Shown here: piece after piece, positions 26,124 to 36,535 of the stretch
Layout: each line of letters starts with the position of its first letter
Position numbering within the stretch: the stretch's first letter is position 1
Assembly: GCA_020249285.1 (NCBI GenBank)
Contig: JADCFX010000017.1
Location: 16,897-80,896 of the forward strand
DNA: 64,000 nt
Origin: Roseomonas sp.
GTDB taxonomy: Bacteria > Pseudomonadota > Alphaproteobacteria > Acetobacterales > Acetobacteraceae
Direction: 5' to 3'
Position numbers and translations under genes: made by a program
The notes under the pieces: model-generated
The model's input: the letters and a program-made list of their open reading frames with translations, nothing else
Databases searched by the model: none
Told to the model about the DNA's origin: nothing

Positions 26124-27527
26124 TCACGTCTTGGCTTTTTTTGGCAGAGTCTTTTCCGCAAAGCGGGCCACCAGATCGGCCAAATGGCCGATTTCCGATA
26201 GACCCATGCCTTCCGGGGCCGCCGCTGTGCGGCCGCCACGCGCCACCCGGCGCGGCAGGCTGGCACCAGAAAATCCTAGCTTGGCCGCTTCCCGCAGGCG
26301 CAGTTCCGCCTGGGATACCTGGCGCACCTCGCCGGAAAGCCCGACCTCACCAAAATAAACCGCACCAGAATCCGTGGGCTGATCCGTCGCCGCCGAAATC
26401 AACGCCGCCGCCACCGCCAAATCCGCCGCCGGTTCGGTGATGCGCAAGCCCCCGGCGATGTTGAGATAAACATCATTCTGGCCAAGACTCATGCCGCAAC
26501 GCGCTTCCAAGACCGCCAGCAGCATGGAAAGCCGCCCAGAATCCCAGCCCACCACCTGCCGTCGCGGGGAACCGCCCGAAGAAGGCGACAGCAGCGCCTG
26601 GATTTCCACCAGCACAGGCCGCGTGCCTTCAATGCCGGCAAAGACGGCCGAGCCCGAAACATTGCCCCGCCGTTCCGCCAAAAACAGCGCCGATGGATTG
26701 GCAACTTCCACCAGGCCGCGATCCGTCATTTCGAAAACGCCGATCTCATCCGTCGCGCCAAAGCGGTTCTTCACCGCGCGCAGGATGCGGAATTGATGGC
26801 CTCGATCGCCTTCGAAATAAAGCGTCGCATCCACCATATGTTCCAGCACGCGCGGCCCGGCCAAAGTGCCTTCCTTGGTGACGTGCCCCACCAGCACAAG
26901 GGCAAAGCCGCGTGCCTTGGCCAGCCGGATCAATTCAGCCGCGCAAGCGCGCACCTGCGCCACCGTCCCCGGCGCTGAATCCAGCGCATCCAGCCAAACG
27001 GTCTGGATCGAATCCATCACCACCAGCGCGGCATCTGTTTCCCGTTCCAGGCTGGCGCCGATATCGCGCAAGGCCGAAGCCGCCGCCAATTCCATCGGGC
27101 TATCGGAAAGCCCAAGGCGCGCGGCGCGTAGCCTGACCTGCTCCACCGCTTCTTCGCCGGAGATATACAGAACCCGCCGACCGCCAGAGGCCAAGCGCGC
27201 CGCCGCTTGCAGCAGGATGGTGGATTTGCCGATGCCGGGGTCGCCGCCCACCAGCACGGCGGAGGCCGGCACGAAGCCACCGCCCAAAACGCGATCAAGC
27301 TCCGCAATGCCGGTCACGATGCGCGGCGGGGGCGCGGAGTCGCCCTTCAGGCCGACAAATTCAACGCGGCGCCCGCCGGCGGTTTTGGCGGCGGGGCCGG
27401 GGCCGCGCGGGGCGGTGGTTTCTTCGATCAGCGTATTCCAGTCGCCACAAGCATCGCAGCGCCCCTGCCATTTGGGGCTGACCGCCCCACAGGCCTGGCA
27501 AACGAAACGACTGCGATCTTTGGCCAT
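26124..27527 (-). CDS. radA: DNA repair protein RadA
   Basis: This 467-aa branch-migration ATPase of recombination repair has an N-terminal four-Cys zinc finger (CQACGAVSPKWQGRCDACG), Walker A GGDPGIGKST, the RadA-specific KNRFG motif (in AVKNRFGATDE), and a C-terminal Lon-protease-like domain (about 290-450). The length is normal. It lies upstream of cvpA-purF on the same strand with a 33-base gap. Confidence 0.96.
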   Translation of the reverse strand: MAKDRSRFVCQACGAVSPKWQGRCDACGDWNTLIEETTAPRGPGPAAKTAGGRRVEFVGLKGDSAPPPRIVTGIAELDRVLGGGFVPASAVLVGGDPGIGKSTILLQAAARLASGGRRVLYISGEEAVEQVRLRAARLGLSDSPMELAAASALRDIGASLERETDAALVVMDSIQTVWLDALDSAPGTVAQVRACAAELIRLAKARGFALVLVGHVTKEGTLAGPRVLEHMVDATLYFEGDRGHQFRILRAVKNRFGATDEIGVFEMTDRGLVEVANPSALFLAERRGNVSGSAVFAGIEGTRPVLVEIQALLSPSSGGSPRRQVVGWDSGRLSMLLAVLEARCGMSLGQNDVYLNIAGGLRITEPAADLAVAAALISAATDQPTDSGAVYFGEVGLSGEVRQVSQAELRLREAAKLGFSGASLPRRVARGGRTAAAPEGMGLSEIGHLADLVARFAEKTLPKKAKT

Positions 27528-27544
27528 TCAGGCGCGCGCGCGGA

Positions 27545-28231
27545 TCAGATGATCTTGGTGCGGATGTCGCCCACGCCCTCAACAAAGCCTTCCAGCACAT
27601 CACCACGCACCACGGCGGCGACCCCTTCGGGCGTGCCGGTCATGATCAGGTCTCCGGGGGCCAATTCCACAAGTTCGGACAAATTGGCGATGACTTCGGG
27701 CACGGACCAAATCAGCTTTGAAAGGTCAGAGGTCTGCGTGACCTTGCCATTCACCTTGAGTTCGATCTTGCCCTTGGATGGGTCTATCCCGGCGGCGGGC
27801 ACCAGCAGGCCCATGGGGGCGGATTTGTCGAAGCCCTTGCCCATATCCCAGGGACGGCCGGTCTTTTTCGCCTCATTCTGGATATCGCGGCGGGTCATGT
27901 CCAAGCCGGCGCAATAGCCCCAGACATGGGAAAGCGCGTCAGCGACCGAGATGATGCGCCCGCCACGCCCAATGGCGACAACCAATTCCATTTCATGATG
28001 CAGCGATTTGGTGACGGAGGGGTAGGGCATATCTGCGCCATTGATCACCACGGAATCCGCCGGTTTGGCGAAGTAGAAGGGCGGTTCGCGGGTTGGGTCG
28101 CTGCCCATTTCGATGGCGTGCTCAGCGTAATTGCGCCCGACGCAGAAAATGCGGCGCACCGGGAAAAGCGCGTCACTGCCCTTGATTGGCAGCGCGGCGA
28201 CAGGCGGGGGCGGGAAGACATAGGACACCAT
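27545..28231 (-). CDS. Fumarylacetoacetate hydrolase-family protein
   Basis: This 228-aa single-domain FAH-fold enzyme carries [26 protein letters not shown], the metal-binding Glu segment [11 protein letters not shown], and the terminal [15 protein letters not shown]. Members hydrolyse or decarboxylate 2-oxo or acylpyruvate substrates (YcgM, FAHD1, HpaG types); this length fits acylpyruvase or oxaloacetate-decarboxylase-like proteins. The start has AAGGAG correctly spaced. It precedes radA by 17 bases, but a functional link is not evident. Confidence 0.92.
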   Translation of the reverse strand: MVSYVFPPPPVAALPIKGSDALFPVRRIFCVGRNYAEHAIEMGSDPTREPPFYFAKPADSVVINGADMPYPSVTKSLHHEMELVVAIGRGGRIISVADALSHVWGYCAGLDMTRRDIQNEAKKTGRPWDMGKGFDKSAPMGLLVPAAGIDPSKGKIELKVNGKVTQTSDLSKLIWSVPEVIANLSELVELAPGDLIMTGTPEGVAAVVRGDVLEGFVEGVGDIRTKII

Positions 28232-28362
28232 CCGAGCGACTCCTTCGGCTATTCCAAGCCGCTATACCCCCAGCCGAGGGCTGCCGGAAGGCGGGGCCAG
28301 GGCTTTGAGTGTCATCTTAAGTTGACGGCGCATCTGTCTGAGGTGGCGAGATTCTGCCCGAA
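28232..28362. other. Intergenic region upstream of the FAH-family gene
   Basis: This stretch between the FAH-family start and the terminator hairpin at 28363 should contain the FAH promoter (minus strand). No clear -35/-10 pair, ORF or operator is seen. The remaining part of the 299-base gap (28395-28530) is the 3' untranslated region of the NudK-like gene. Confidence 0.3.
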
Positions 28363-28394
28363 CAAAAACGCCCGGTCAGGGGGGTGACCGGGCG
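28363..28394 (-). terminator. Intrinsic terminator downstream of the nudK-like gene
   Basis: On the minus strand a perfect ten-pair stem (CGCCCGGTCA with TGACCGGGCG) closes on a six-base C-loop and is followed by TTTTTG. It lies about 137 bases past the nudK-like stop. Confidence 0.8.
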
Positions 28395-28530
28395 CTACTT
28401 TGTATTTTCCGATCGGAAAGGTCGGGCGAGCCGGCAGGGGATGCCGGGATCGCGACCGCCGGCAAAGCCATGGCCGACAAGGATTTTGTAGAACATTTGG
28501 ACGAAAAAGCAAAGCCCCAAAAGCGACACG

Positions 28531-29145
28531 TTAGCCAGTTCGGCCGCGCAGGATGCGCAGCGCCAGATGCTGGATGAGCATGACCGTCTTTGCATCAATA
28601 ATTCGGCCGTCCTCAACCATCGACAACGCTTCCTCCAGCGTAGTCTCAATGACCTTGATGTCCTCCCCTTCTTGATACACACCCCGACTCGCGCCGGTTT
28701 CGACCGTTCCAGTGTAGGGCGCGACAAAGAAGTGGAGCCGCTCTGTAACCGAGCCGGGGCTCATGTAGAATTCTCCGATCTTCTCGATCTTTCCCAGTGT
28801 CAGGCCCGTCTCCTCCTCCGCCTCCTTGCGGATTGCGGTCTCTGGATCCCGTGCATCAAGAAGCCCTGCACAAGCCTCAATCAGGTCGTCATCGTGGCCT
28901 GTGACAAAGGCGGGAAGACGGAACTGCCGTGTCAGGACGACTGTCGCCCGTTCGACATTGTACGGCAGCACGACCGCGCCGTGGCCGCGATCGTAAGTTT
29001 CGCGCGTCATATCCTGCCAGCCACCGTCGCTGCGACGGTACGACAGCTCGTATTTCGTCAGCACGCCCCAGTCGTCCGCGAGAACGCGCTGGGTGCGGAT
29101 GATGGCCCGGGGACCGGACTCTCTGCTGCTTGAGGTGTCCATCAT
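28531..29145 (-). CDS. nudK: Nudix hydrolase, GDP-mannose pyrophosphatase NudK-like
   Basis: This 204-aa Nudix enzyme has a box reading GLLDARDPETAIRKEAEEETGL, with the longer spacing seen in NudK, preceded by RQFRLPAFVTG and followed by FYMSPGSVTERLHFFVAPY. These segments closely match E. coli NudK, which hydrolyses GDP-mannose and other nucleotide sugars. ATG at 29145 or 29142 can start it. Codon choice differs from its neighbours (many GTC, TAC, ACA and GAG codons), which suggests separate ancestry. It ends in its own long 3' region and terminator. Confidence 0.88.
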   Translation of the reverse strand: MMDTSSSRESGPRAIIRTQRVLADDWGVLTKYELSYRRSDGGWQDMTRETYDRGHGAVVLPYNVERATVVLTRQFRLPAFVTGHDDDLIEACAGLLDARDPETAIRKEAEEETGLTLGKIEKIGEFYMSPGSVTERLHFFVAPYTGTVETGASRGVYQEGEDIKVIETTLEEALSMVEDGRIIDAKTVMLIQHLALRILRGRTG

Positions 29146-29188
29146 GTGTGCCCCGTAGAAATGTTCATGGCCGCGTTAAGAAACAGTT

Positions 29189-29974
29189 TCACTCCGCCGC
29201 AGCGGCAAGCTTCGTCCCGGCATGGGCGGCAGCGGCGCGGCCAAAGGCCTCGAAGATCGCGCGGCTGTCGGCGTCTCGTTCCCAGTCATATTCGGGGTGC
29301 CATTGCACGCCAATCGCGAAGCCGCGTGCGCCTTCCACCCGCACCGCTTCAATGGTGCCATCCGGTGCCCAGCCTTCCGCGACCAGCCTCGGCGCCAGGC
29401 ACTGCACCGCCTGATTATGCAGGGAATTTACCGCAAGCTGAGCCGCCGCGCGTGACGGCGCGGTAAGCGTCGCGGCCAAGGCCCCGGCGCCGTCAATCCG
29501 CACCAGATGCGCCTTGCCGGTCCTCACCAGCGGGATTTTCTGATCCGATGGCGTGGAATGATCCATCCGCCCGGGCAAATCCTGCACGCGCTGATCCAGG
29601 CTGCCACCCAGCGCCACATTCAATTCCTGCATGCCGCGGCAAATCGCGAGCAAAGGCACCCCCGCCGCAATGGCGGCGCGGATCAGCGGCAGGGTTGTGG
29701 CGTCTCGGTCCTGGTCTTCCGGCGTGCCTTCGACATGGGGTGGGCCATCATAATGGCCGGGCCAGACATTGGACCGGCTGCCGGTCAGGATCAGACCATT
29801 GATGTGGGACAGGTAATCTTCTGCCGCTTCTTCACCCGCCGCCGGCAGCAGCACCGGGGTGCCGCCCACCGGGCCGCGCACCACGCGCACATAGCTGTCA
29901 GACGCCGCGTGATTGGGCGTGCCGAAGATACCGAAAGGCTTGATGCAGCAGGAAATGCCAATCAGGGGTCTCAT
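29189..29974 (-). CDS. Gamma-glutamyl-GABA hydrolase-family class I amidotransferase
   Basis: This 261-aa PuuD-like hydrolase has a nucleophile Cys in LAICRGMQELNVALGG (about residue 115), NSLHNQAV, and the His/Glu of the triad in GVQWHPEYDW. MRPLIGISCC is the usual family opening. PuuD releases GABA from gamma-glutamyl-GABA in putrescine catabolism; no other puu gene is present, so the exact gamma-glutamyl substrate is open. It lies 43 bases upstream of nudK on the same strand. Confidence 0.9.
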   Translation of the reverse strand: MRPLIGISCCIKPFGIFGTPNHAASDSYVRVVRGPVGGTPVLLPAAGEEAAEDYLSHINGLILTGSRSNVWPGHYDGPPHVEGTPEDQDRDATTLPLIRAAIAAGVPLLAICRGMQELNVALGGSLDQRVQDLPGRMDHSTPSDQKIPLVRTGKAHLVRIDGAGALAATLTAPSRAAAQLAVNSLHNQAVQCLAPRLVAEGWAPDGTIEAVRVEGARGFAIGVQWHPEYDWERDADSRAIFEAFGRAAAAHAGTKLAAAAE

Positions 29975-30056
29975 GGGATGTTACATTTCCGCGACACCAT
30001 GGCGGGATCAAGGCGATTCGGTTGATTTGGGAAGATTTTTTTGAGGCATGGGGATG

Positions 30057-30350
30057 TCAGGGCGCATATCCCTCTATCATGACGACTTGGCTTTCGGTTG
30101 TCTCAATCCGCAGTTTCAACAGCGGCGCATATTCCGCACTTGAATAGAAGGCGCGGACGGCATCCAGGCTGGGGAATTCCAGCACGATGATACGATTGAA
30201 GCCATCGGCATTCTCAAGCTTTTCCATCGTGCCGCCACGCACAACATAGCGCCCGCCATATTGCGCGATCACCGCCGGCACGCCGACGCGATAACGCTCA
30301 AAACCCTCTGGGTCAGTCACTTTGAGGTTTGCGATCAGATAGCCGGGCAT
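30057..30350 (-). CDS. DUF1330 family protein
   Basis: This 97-aa protein belongs to the dimeric alpha-beta barrel DUF1330 family: MPGYLIANLKVTDPEGFERY, GGRYVVRGGTMEKLE, RIIVLEFPSLDAVRAFYSS. The biochemical role of the family is unknown. AGGAGAACCCT precedes the ATG. It follows the GST gene by 11 bases in the gshB-GST-DUF1330 order, so it may be linked to thiol metabolism or detoxification (inference). Confidence 0.92.
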   Translation of the reverse strand: MPGYLIANLKVTDPEGFERYRVGVPAVIAQYGGRYVVRGGTMEKLENADGFNRIIVLEFPSLDAVRAFYSSAEYAPLLKLRIETTESQVVMIEGYAP

Positions 30351-30361
30351 AGGGTTCTCCT

Positions 30362-30994
30362 TCAGGTCAGTGGTGGCGCCAGCCAGCGTTGAAAGCCGGG
30401 CCTTTCGCCAAGCTTGGCATACCAGCGCGCCAGGGTGGAGAATTCCGGCATGCCCGGCAGGCGTACCTCAGGGCCAAACCAGCGCCGGGCGTAACAGCCC
30501 AGCACGATATCGGCGATGGTCATGGTCGCGCCATCCAGATAGGGCCCGCCATGGCGCGCGATCCAGACATCAACTATCGCCCAGCATTCGCCGGCTGCCT
30601 TAGCAGCCCCTTCAATCTGCGCCATGTCGCGCTTTTCGGGTGGCGTGCGCACCAGGCCCCAGAACAGGTTGCGCTCCGCGGGGCCGAGTGTCGAAAGCTG
30701 CCAATCCATCCAGCGATCCGCCGAAGCGCGCGCTGCCGGGTCCGCCGGGTAAAGCGGGCTTTGGTATTTCATCCCCAGATACCGCAGCACACTATTCGAT
30801 TCCCACAGGATGACATCGCCATCTTCAAGCGTCGGCACGCGGCCATTCGGGTTCATGGCGCGGTAATCCGCATCATTCACCCGGCCATGTTCCATGCCGG
30901 CATCCACGCGGTCATAAGCCTGCCCGATCTCATCGAGCATCCACAGCACCTTCTTCACATTTATCGAATTGGTGCGGCCCCAAAGCTTCAGCAT
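30362..30994 (-). CDS. Glutathione S-transferase-family protein
   Basis: This 210-aa protein has a thioredoxin-like N-domain (LKLWGRTNSINVKKVLWMLDEIG, NPNGRVPTLEDGDVILWESNSVLRYL, with the cis-Pro VPTLED and the ES glutathione contact) and a helical C-domain. Ser11 of GRTNSINV may be the activating residue. The ATG at 30994 follows the gshB stop by one base, and the two genes are clearly coupled: glutathione synthesis and its use in one unit. The track's 251-aa form reads into gshB and is rejected. Confidence 0.93.
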   Translation of the reverse strand: MLKLWGRTNSINVKKVLWMLDEIGQAYDRVDAGMEHGRVNDADYRAMNPNGRVPTLEDGDVILWESNSVLRYLGMKYQSPLYPADPAARASADRWMDWQLSTLGPAERNLFWGLVRTPPEKRDMAQIEGAAKAAGECWAIVDVWIARHGGPYLDGATMTIADIVLGCYARRWFGPEVRLPGMPEFSTLARWYAKLGERPGFQRWLAPPLT

Positions 30995-30995
30995 T

Positions 30996-31946
30996 TCAGC
31001 GCCTTTTCGCTTCAATCGCGTCCCAGATGGCGCGTTCCAGATGCACACCATCAAACCGCGCCAATTCCTGCAAGCCGGTCGGGCTGGTGACGTTGATTTC
31101 CGTGAGGTAGCCGCCAATCACGTCAATGCCGACAAAAATCATCCCGCGCGCCTTCAATTCCGGGCCGATACGCGCACAGATTTCCCGCTCTCGGTCGGTC
31201 AGCTTGGTGGGTTCGGGCCGGCCACCGACATGCATATTGGACCGCGCCTCACCGGCTGCCGGCACGCGGTTGATGCCGCCCATGGCGACGCCATCCACCA
31301 GGATGATGCGCTTATCACCTTCACGCACTGCGGGCAGGTATTGCTGGATCATCAGCGGCTCGCGGGAGCGTTCCGTGAAAAGCTCCACCAGCGCATTCAT
31401 GTTGGGATCATCGGGGCGGAGGTGAAACACCCCCGCGCCGCCATTGCCGAAAAGCGGCTTGATGATGATGTCGCCATGTTCCGCCCGGAAGGCCGCGATG
31501 CGGCGTCGGTCCGCCGTGACCATCGTGACGGGCATCAAATCCGGGAAATGGGTGACAAACAGCTTTTCCGGCGCATTGCGGACCTGGGCCGGGTCATTCA
31601 CCACCAGCGTCTTGGGGTGGATATGTTCCAGGATATGGGTGGCCGTGATGTAGCCCATATCAAAGGGCGGGTCCTGGCGCATCAGCACCACATCGGCATC
31701 GCGGCCAAGGTCCAATTCCACCTCAGCCCCGAAGGTGAAGTGGTTGCCATATTCGCGCCGGAGGGTGATGGGCCGCGCCCAGGCGGTAACGCGCCCACCG
31801 CGCAGCGCCAGATCCCGGACATGGTAATGCCAAAGCTTATGGCCGCGCGCCTGGGCTTCCAGCATCAGGGCGAAGGTGGAATCGCCATCAATATTGATGG
31901 TTTCGATAGGGTCCATCTGGACCGCGACGCGGAGGGAAGTGGTCAT
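30996..31946 (-). CDS. gshB: Glutathione synthetase
   Basis: This 316-aa ATP-grasp enzyme joins gamma-glutamylcysteine and glycine. Conserved parts are [21 protein letters not shown], the [12 protein letters not shown] signature, the glycine-rich lid [15 protein letters not shown], and EINVTSPTG at the end. The ATG at 31946 with GGGG upstream drops nine track residues. It is the first gene of gshB-GST-DUF1330 and is divergent from the ABC operon at 32151. Confidence 0.96.
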   Translation of the reverse strand: MTTSLRVAVQMDPIETINIDGDSTFALMLEAQARGHKLWHYHVRDLALRGGRVTAWARPITLRREYGNHFTFGAEVELDLGRDADVVLMRQDPPFDMGYITATHILEHIHPKTLVVNDPAQVRNAPEKLFVTHFPDLMPVTMVTADRRRIAAFRAEHGDIIIKPLFGNGGAGVFHLRPDDPNMNALVELFTERSREPLMIQQYLPAVREGDKRIILVDGVAMGGINRVPAAGEARSNMHVGGRPEPTKLTDREREICARIGPELKARGMIFVGIDVIGGYLTEINVTSPTGLQELARFDGVHLERAIWDAIEAKRR

Positions 31947-32150
31947 GGATGCACCCCAGGGGTTGGCTTTCAAGAGGTCTTGAAGCCGAGAAAGCGGCGC
32001 TGCGCCAGCCCAGCCCCCCAGCCCCTAAGCGGCGCGGTTTACGAAAGCGGTTGCCATGGCCGTTAATCCTTGCCTAACCTACGGCAAGCCTTGGCCGGAA
32101 CGCGGTCTGGGAAGAGGCAAACAACGAATAAAGCAAGGAGGATCCGAATT

Positions 32151-33506
32151 ATGGCAGATATCAAACGGCGTACGCTTTTGCGCTCTGGTGCCGGGGTCGC
32201 GGCAGCGGGTGTGCTTTCAGCCCCCATGGTCCATGCCCAAGGCACGGGCGGCACGCTCCGCTGCGGCTTCTGGGACCATTGGGTGCCCAATGGCAATGTG
32301 ATCATGCGCCAGCTTTGCGCCGAATGGGGCCAGGCCAATCGCGTTGATGTGCAGATGGATACCGTGACATCCAATGGCAACCAGATTCTGTTGACCATCA
32401 ACGCCCAGGCGCAATCGCGCACCGGCTATGATCTGATGTCCTTCCCCGCCTGGGAACCGAGCAACCACCAGCGCATGCTTGAGCCGGTTGATGATGTTAT
32501 GCGCAACCTGACCCAGAAATACGGCGCCGTGACCCCGGCGGCGGAATATCTGGGCAAGCCAGGTGGCACTTGGGTGGCCATCCCTGCCGTGGCCGGCACA
32601 CAGTTGAAGCCCGCTTGCGTGCGTTTTGACCTGATGCAGCAGCATGCCGGCATTGACATTCGCGCCATGTGGCCTGCGACCAACGCGGCTGGCCCGACGG
32701 CTGATCAATGGAATTGGGAAACCTTCGCCCGTGCCGCAGAAGCCTGCCACAGGGCTGGCTTTTCCTTCGGACTTCCCATGGGCAGCTTTACCGATGCGGT
32801 GGATTGGGTGGGCGCGCTTTTCGAATCCTATGGCGCCTTCATGATGGATGCACGCGGCACGATCACGGTGCGCAACAATGCCAAGCTGCGTGCGGCGGTG
32901 GAAATGTGCGCCCGCATCAGCCGCTTCCTGCCCAATGATGTCTGGGCCTGGGATGATGGCGGCAATAACCGCGCGCTGATTTCCGGCCGTTCCGCGCTGA
33001 TCTTCAACCCGCCTTCAGCCTGGGCGGTGGCGAAGCGGGATGCGCCGCAGGTTGCCGAAAATTGCTGGACCGTGCCGATGCCCTCCGGGCCGGAAGGGCG
33101 CTTCGCGGCCTATCTGCCCTATTTCTGGGGTATCTGGAATTTCAGCCGTAGCAAGGGCGCGGCCAAGGCCTTCCTGGAATGGCTGTCTGATCGTGCGCAG
33201 GCGGAACGCCAGACCAATGGGTCTAATGGTTATGACATTCCGCCCTTCGCCAGCATGTCGGACTTCAAGGTTTGGGAAACGGAAGGCCCACCGGTAGGTA
33301 CGGTCTATAACTACCCGGTGCGCGCGCACCACAACGCGAAGACCTCCATCGCCATGGCGCCCGCGCCGGCCGCGATGGCGGTGCAGATGTATAATCAGGG
33401 CCTGAATACCAAGCTCGTTGCCCGTATTGTGCAGGGTGGCGAGTCCGTGGATCAGGCGCTGGGCTGGGTGGAGCGCGAGCTCAACACCATCCGCCGCGGC
33501 GGCTGA
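32151..33506 (+). CDS. Extracellular solute-binding protein of a carbohydrate-type ABC importer
   Basis: This 451-aa periplasmic receptor starts DIKRRTLLRSGAGVAAAGVL with a twin-arginine signal that ends near MVHAQG. The fold is the family 1 (MalE/UgpB-like) type, judged by length, permease partners and segments such as GYDLMSFPAWEP and AFLEWLSDRAQAERQ. The ATG at 32151 has a strong AAGGAGG. It is the first gene of a plus-strand operon with two permeases, an ATPase and two dehydrogenases. The ligand is unknown; the dehydrogenases suggest a polyol or sugar acid (inference). Confidence 0.9.
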   Translation: MADIKRRTLLRSGAGVAAAGVLSAPMVHAQGTGGTLRCGFWDHWVPNGNVIMRQLCAEWGQANRVDVQMDTVTSNGNQILLTINAQAQSRTGYDLMSFPAWEPSNHQRMLEPVDDVMRNLTQKYGAVTPAAEYLGKPGGTWVAIPAVAGTQLKPACVRFDLMQQHAGIDIRAMWPATNAAGPTADQWNWETFARAAEACHRAGFSFGLPMGSFTDAVDWVGALFESYGAFMMDARGTITVRNNAKLRAAVEMCARISRFLPNDVWAWDDGGNNRALISGRSALIFNPPSAWAVAKRDAPQVAENCWTVPMPSGPEGRFAAYLPYFWGIWNFSRSKGAAKAFLEWLSDRAQAERQTNGSNGYDIPPFASMSDFKVWETEGPPVGTVYNYPVRAHHNAKTSIAMAPAPAAMAVQMYNQGLNTKLVARIVQGGESVDQALGWVERELNTIRRGG

Positions 33507-33514
33507 TTGCGCGC

Positions 33515-33545
33515 ATGACAGGCGGCACCGCGCCGCCCGTCTTTC
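33515..33545 (+). promoter_or_regulatory. Intercistronic stem-loop after the binding-protein gene
   Basis: GGCGGC (33521-33526) pairs with GCCGCC (33532-33537), with a five-base loop, followed by CGTCTTTC. Such stems after a binding-protein gene often raise its message level over the permease genes by partial termination or 3' protection. Confidence 0.45.
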
Positions 33546-33566
33546 ACTTCAGGAAAGGTTCAGACC

Positions 33567-34529
33567 ATGGCCGCTGACGCCAGCATGGCGCCAATTATGC
33601 CTTCTGCGCCCGGTTCGGGGCGTGCTTCCAGCCTGCAACGCTTGGCGCGGCGGCGTTCGACCATTGCCGTGCTGATGACCATGCCCTTGCTTGTGGTGCT
33701 GATCGGCCTGGTCGCCTACCCTGCCGGCTACGGGATTTACCTTTCCACGCTTAATCGCCGCATGACCGGCTTTATGGAAGGCGAATGGCTGCCCACCGGT
33801 CTCGGCAATTTTGAGATTTTGTTCGAAAGCGAGACCTTCTGGGCAGTTGCCTGGCAATCCTGCATCTTCGCCATTACGGCGGTGATCCTGAAGGCGTTGG
33901 TCGGGTTTTGGCTGGCCCATATGCTGCACCACATCCCAAGCAAGGGGCAGCGGAAATGGCGTGGCATGTTGCTGGTGCCCTGGGTTATTCCGCCGGCGCT
34001 TTCCACGCTTGGCTGGTGGTGGATGTTTGACCCTGCCTATTCTTCCATCAATTGGCTTTTTCAGGTTGTTGGCATTCCAGCCGTTCCCTGGCTTGGCGAG
34101 AAATGGTGGGCACGGCTTTCCATCATCATCGTCAATGTCTGGTATGGCGCGCCCTTCTTCATGATCATGTATCTGGCGGCGCTGAAATCTGTGCCGGAAC
34201 AGCTTTATGAGGCCGCGGCGATTGATGGCGCCACAAGCTGGCAGCGCCTGCGCTATGTGACGCTGCCGATGATGGCGAACATCATTTCCATCACGGTGCT
34301 ATTCAGCCTGATCGTCACCTTCGCCAATTACGATATTGTGCGCGTGTTGACGAATGGCGGGCCCCGGGATTTGACGCATGTATTCGCCTCCTACGCTTTC
34401 CAGGTTGGGATTCTTTCCGGCAATATCCCACGCGGTGCCGCGGTAAGCCTGTTCATGTTCCCAATCCTTGCCATTTGCGCCTTCTTCGTGCTGCGTGGCG
34501 TCACCCGTCGCAATAAGGAGCAGATGTAA
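33567..34529 (+). CDS. ABC importer permease (MalF/UgpA type)
   Basis: This 320-aa membrane protein has about six helices and the permease-ATPase contact motif EAAAIDGATSWQRLRYVTLP near residue 220. An N-terminal Ala/Ser/Pro-rich cytoplasmic extension (about 30 residues) precedes the first helix. GAAAGG lies upstream of the ATG. The stop overlaps the next permease start (TAATG). Confidence 0.93.
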   Translation: MAADASMAPIMPSAPGSGRASSLQRLARRRSTIAVLMTMPLLVVLIGLVAYPAGYGIYLSTLNRRMTGFMEGEWLPTGLGNFEILFESETFWAVAWQSCIFAITAVILKALVGFWLAHMLHHIPSKGQRKWRGMLLVPWVIPPALSTLGWWWMFDPAYSSINWLFQVVGIPAVPWLGEKWWARLSIIIVNVWYGAPFFMIMYLAALKSVPEQLYEAAAIDGATSWQRLRYVTLPMMANIISITVLFSLIVTFANYDIVRVLTNGGPRDLTHVFASYAFQVGILSGNIPRGAAVSLFMFPILAICAFFVLRGVTRRNKEQM

Positions 34530-35428
34530 TGTCCGCGACCGTGGCAACCAATCGCGATATGCCGAGCCTTTATGGCAAGGCAGGATCGCTCCGTTCAGAA
34601 CGGCGCTGGGCGCTGATCTGGGCGTATATTTCGCTGATTTTTTCGGCGATTATTCTACTGACGCCGCCGGTCTATATGCTGATCACCAGCCTTAAGACCA
34701 GTGCCGAGATTGCCGATCAAAGGGGCAATCCCTGGATTGTCCGCAATCCCACGCTGGAAAATTACTGGGAGCTGATCACGAATTCGCTGTTTCAGGGCTT
34801 CTTCATCAATAGCGTGGTCGTGACCGTGGTGGTTGTGGCGCTGACGATGGTGATTTCGATCCTGGCGGCCTTTGCGCTGGCGCGGATGCGTTTCTGGGGC
34901 AGCCAGGTATTGGCCACCGGTGTGTTCCTGACCTATCTGGTGCCGGATACGCTGTTGTTTATTCCGCTCTATCAGATTGTGGGTGGGCTCGGCTTGCTCA
35001 ATTCCATCTGGGGGCTGGTGTTGGTCTATCCGACCCTGACCGTGCCCTTCTGCACCTGGATCATGATTGGCTATTTCGCCTCCATCCCCAAGGAATTGGA
35101 TGAGGCTGCGCTGATTGATGGCGCCACCTGGCCGCAAATGCTGATGAAGATTTTTATTCCCGTGGCGTTGCCTGGCATTATCGCGGCGACGATCTTCGCC
35201 TTCACGGTTTCCTGGGCTGCCTTTGTCTATCCAACGGCCTTCATCACAACACCGGATCAGATGCCGCTCACTATCGGCGTTGTCTCGCAGCTGGTGCGTG
35301 GGGATGTCTTCGTCTGGGGGCAGATCACGGCAGGCGCCTTGCTGGCCGCGCTGCCGCCGGTGATCGTTTACGCCTTCCTCATGGATTATTATATCGCTGG
35401 CCTGACCGCCGGCGCGACCAAGGGTTGA
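34529..35428 (+). CDS. ABC importer permease (MalG/UgpE type)
   Basis: This 299-aa second permease has six helices and the EAA loop ELDEAALIDGATWPQMLMKIFIP (about residue 190). The N-terminus (SATVATNRDMPSLYGKAG) is cytoplasmic. It is coupled to the first permease through a one-base overlap and is followed after six bases by the ATPase gene. Confidence 0.93.
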   Translation: MSATVATNRDMPSLYGKAGSLRSERRWALIWAYISLIFSAIILLTPPVYMLITSLKTSAEIADQRGNPWIVRNPTLENYWELITNSLFQGFFINSVVVTVVVVALTMVISILAAFALARMRFWGSQVLATGVFLTYLVPDTLLFIPLYQIVGGLGLLNSIWGLVLVYPTLTVPFCTWIMIGYFASIPKELDEAALIDGATWPQMLMKIFIPVALPGIIAATIFAFTVSWAAFVYPTAFITTPDQMPLTIGVVSQLVRGDVFVWGQITAGALLAALPPVIVYAFLMDYYIAGLTAGATKG

Positions 35429-35434
35429 TCGAAA

Positions 35435-36531
<1,097 letters not shown>

Positions 36532-36535
<4 letters not shown>

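Noticed and set aside
28395-28533. Short minus-strand frame ending FRSENTK just before the terminator
   Set aside because: The frame opens inside nudK in another phase, has no well-placed Shine-Dalgarno and matches nothing I recognise; it is more likely the nudK 3' untranslated region.
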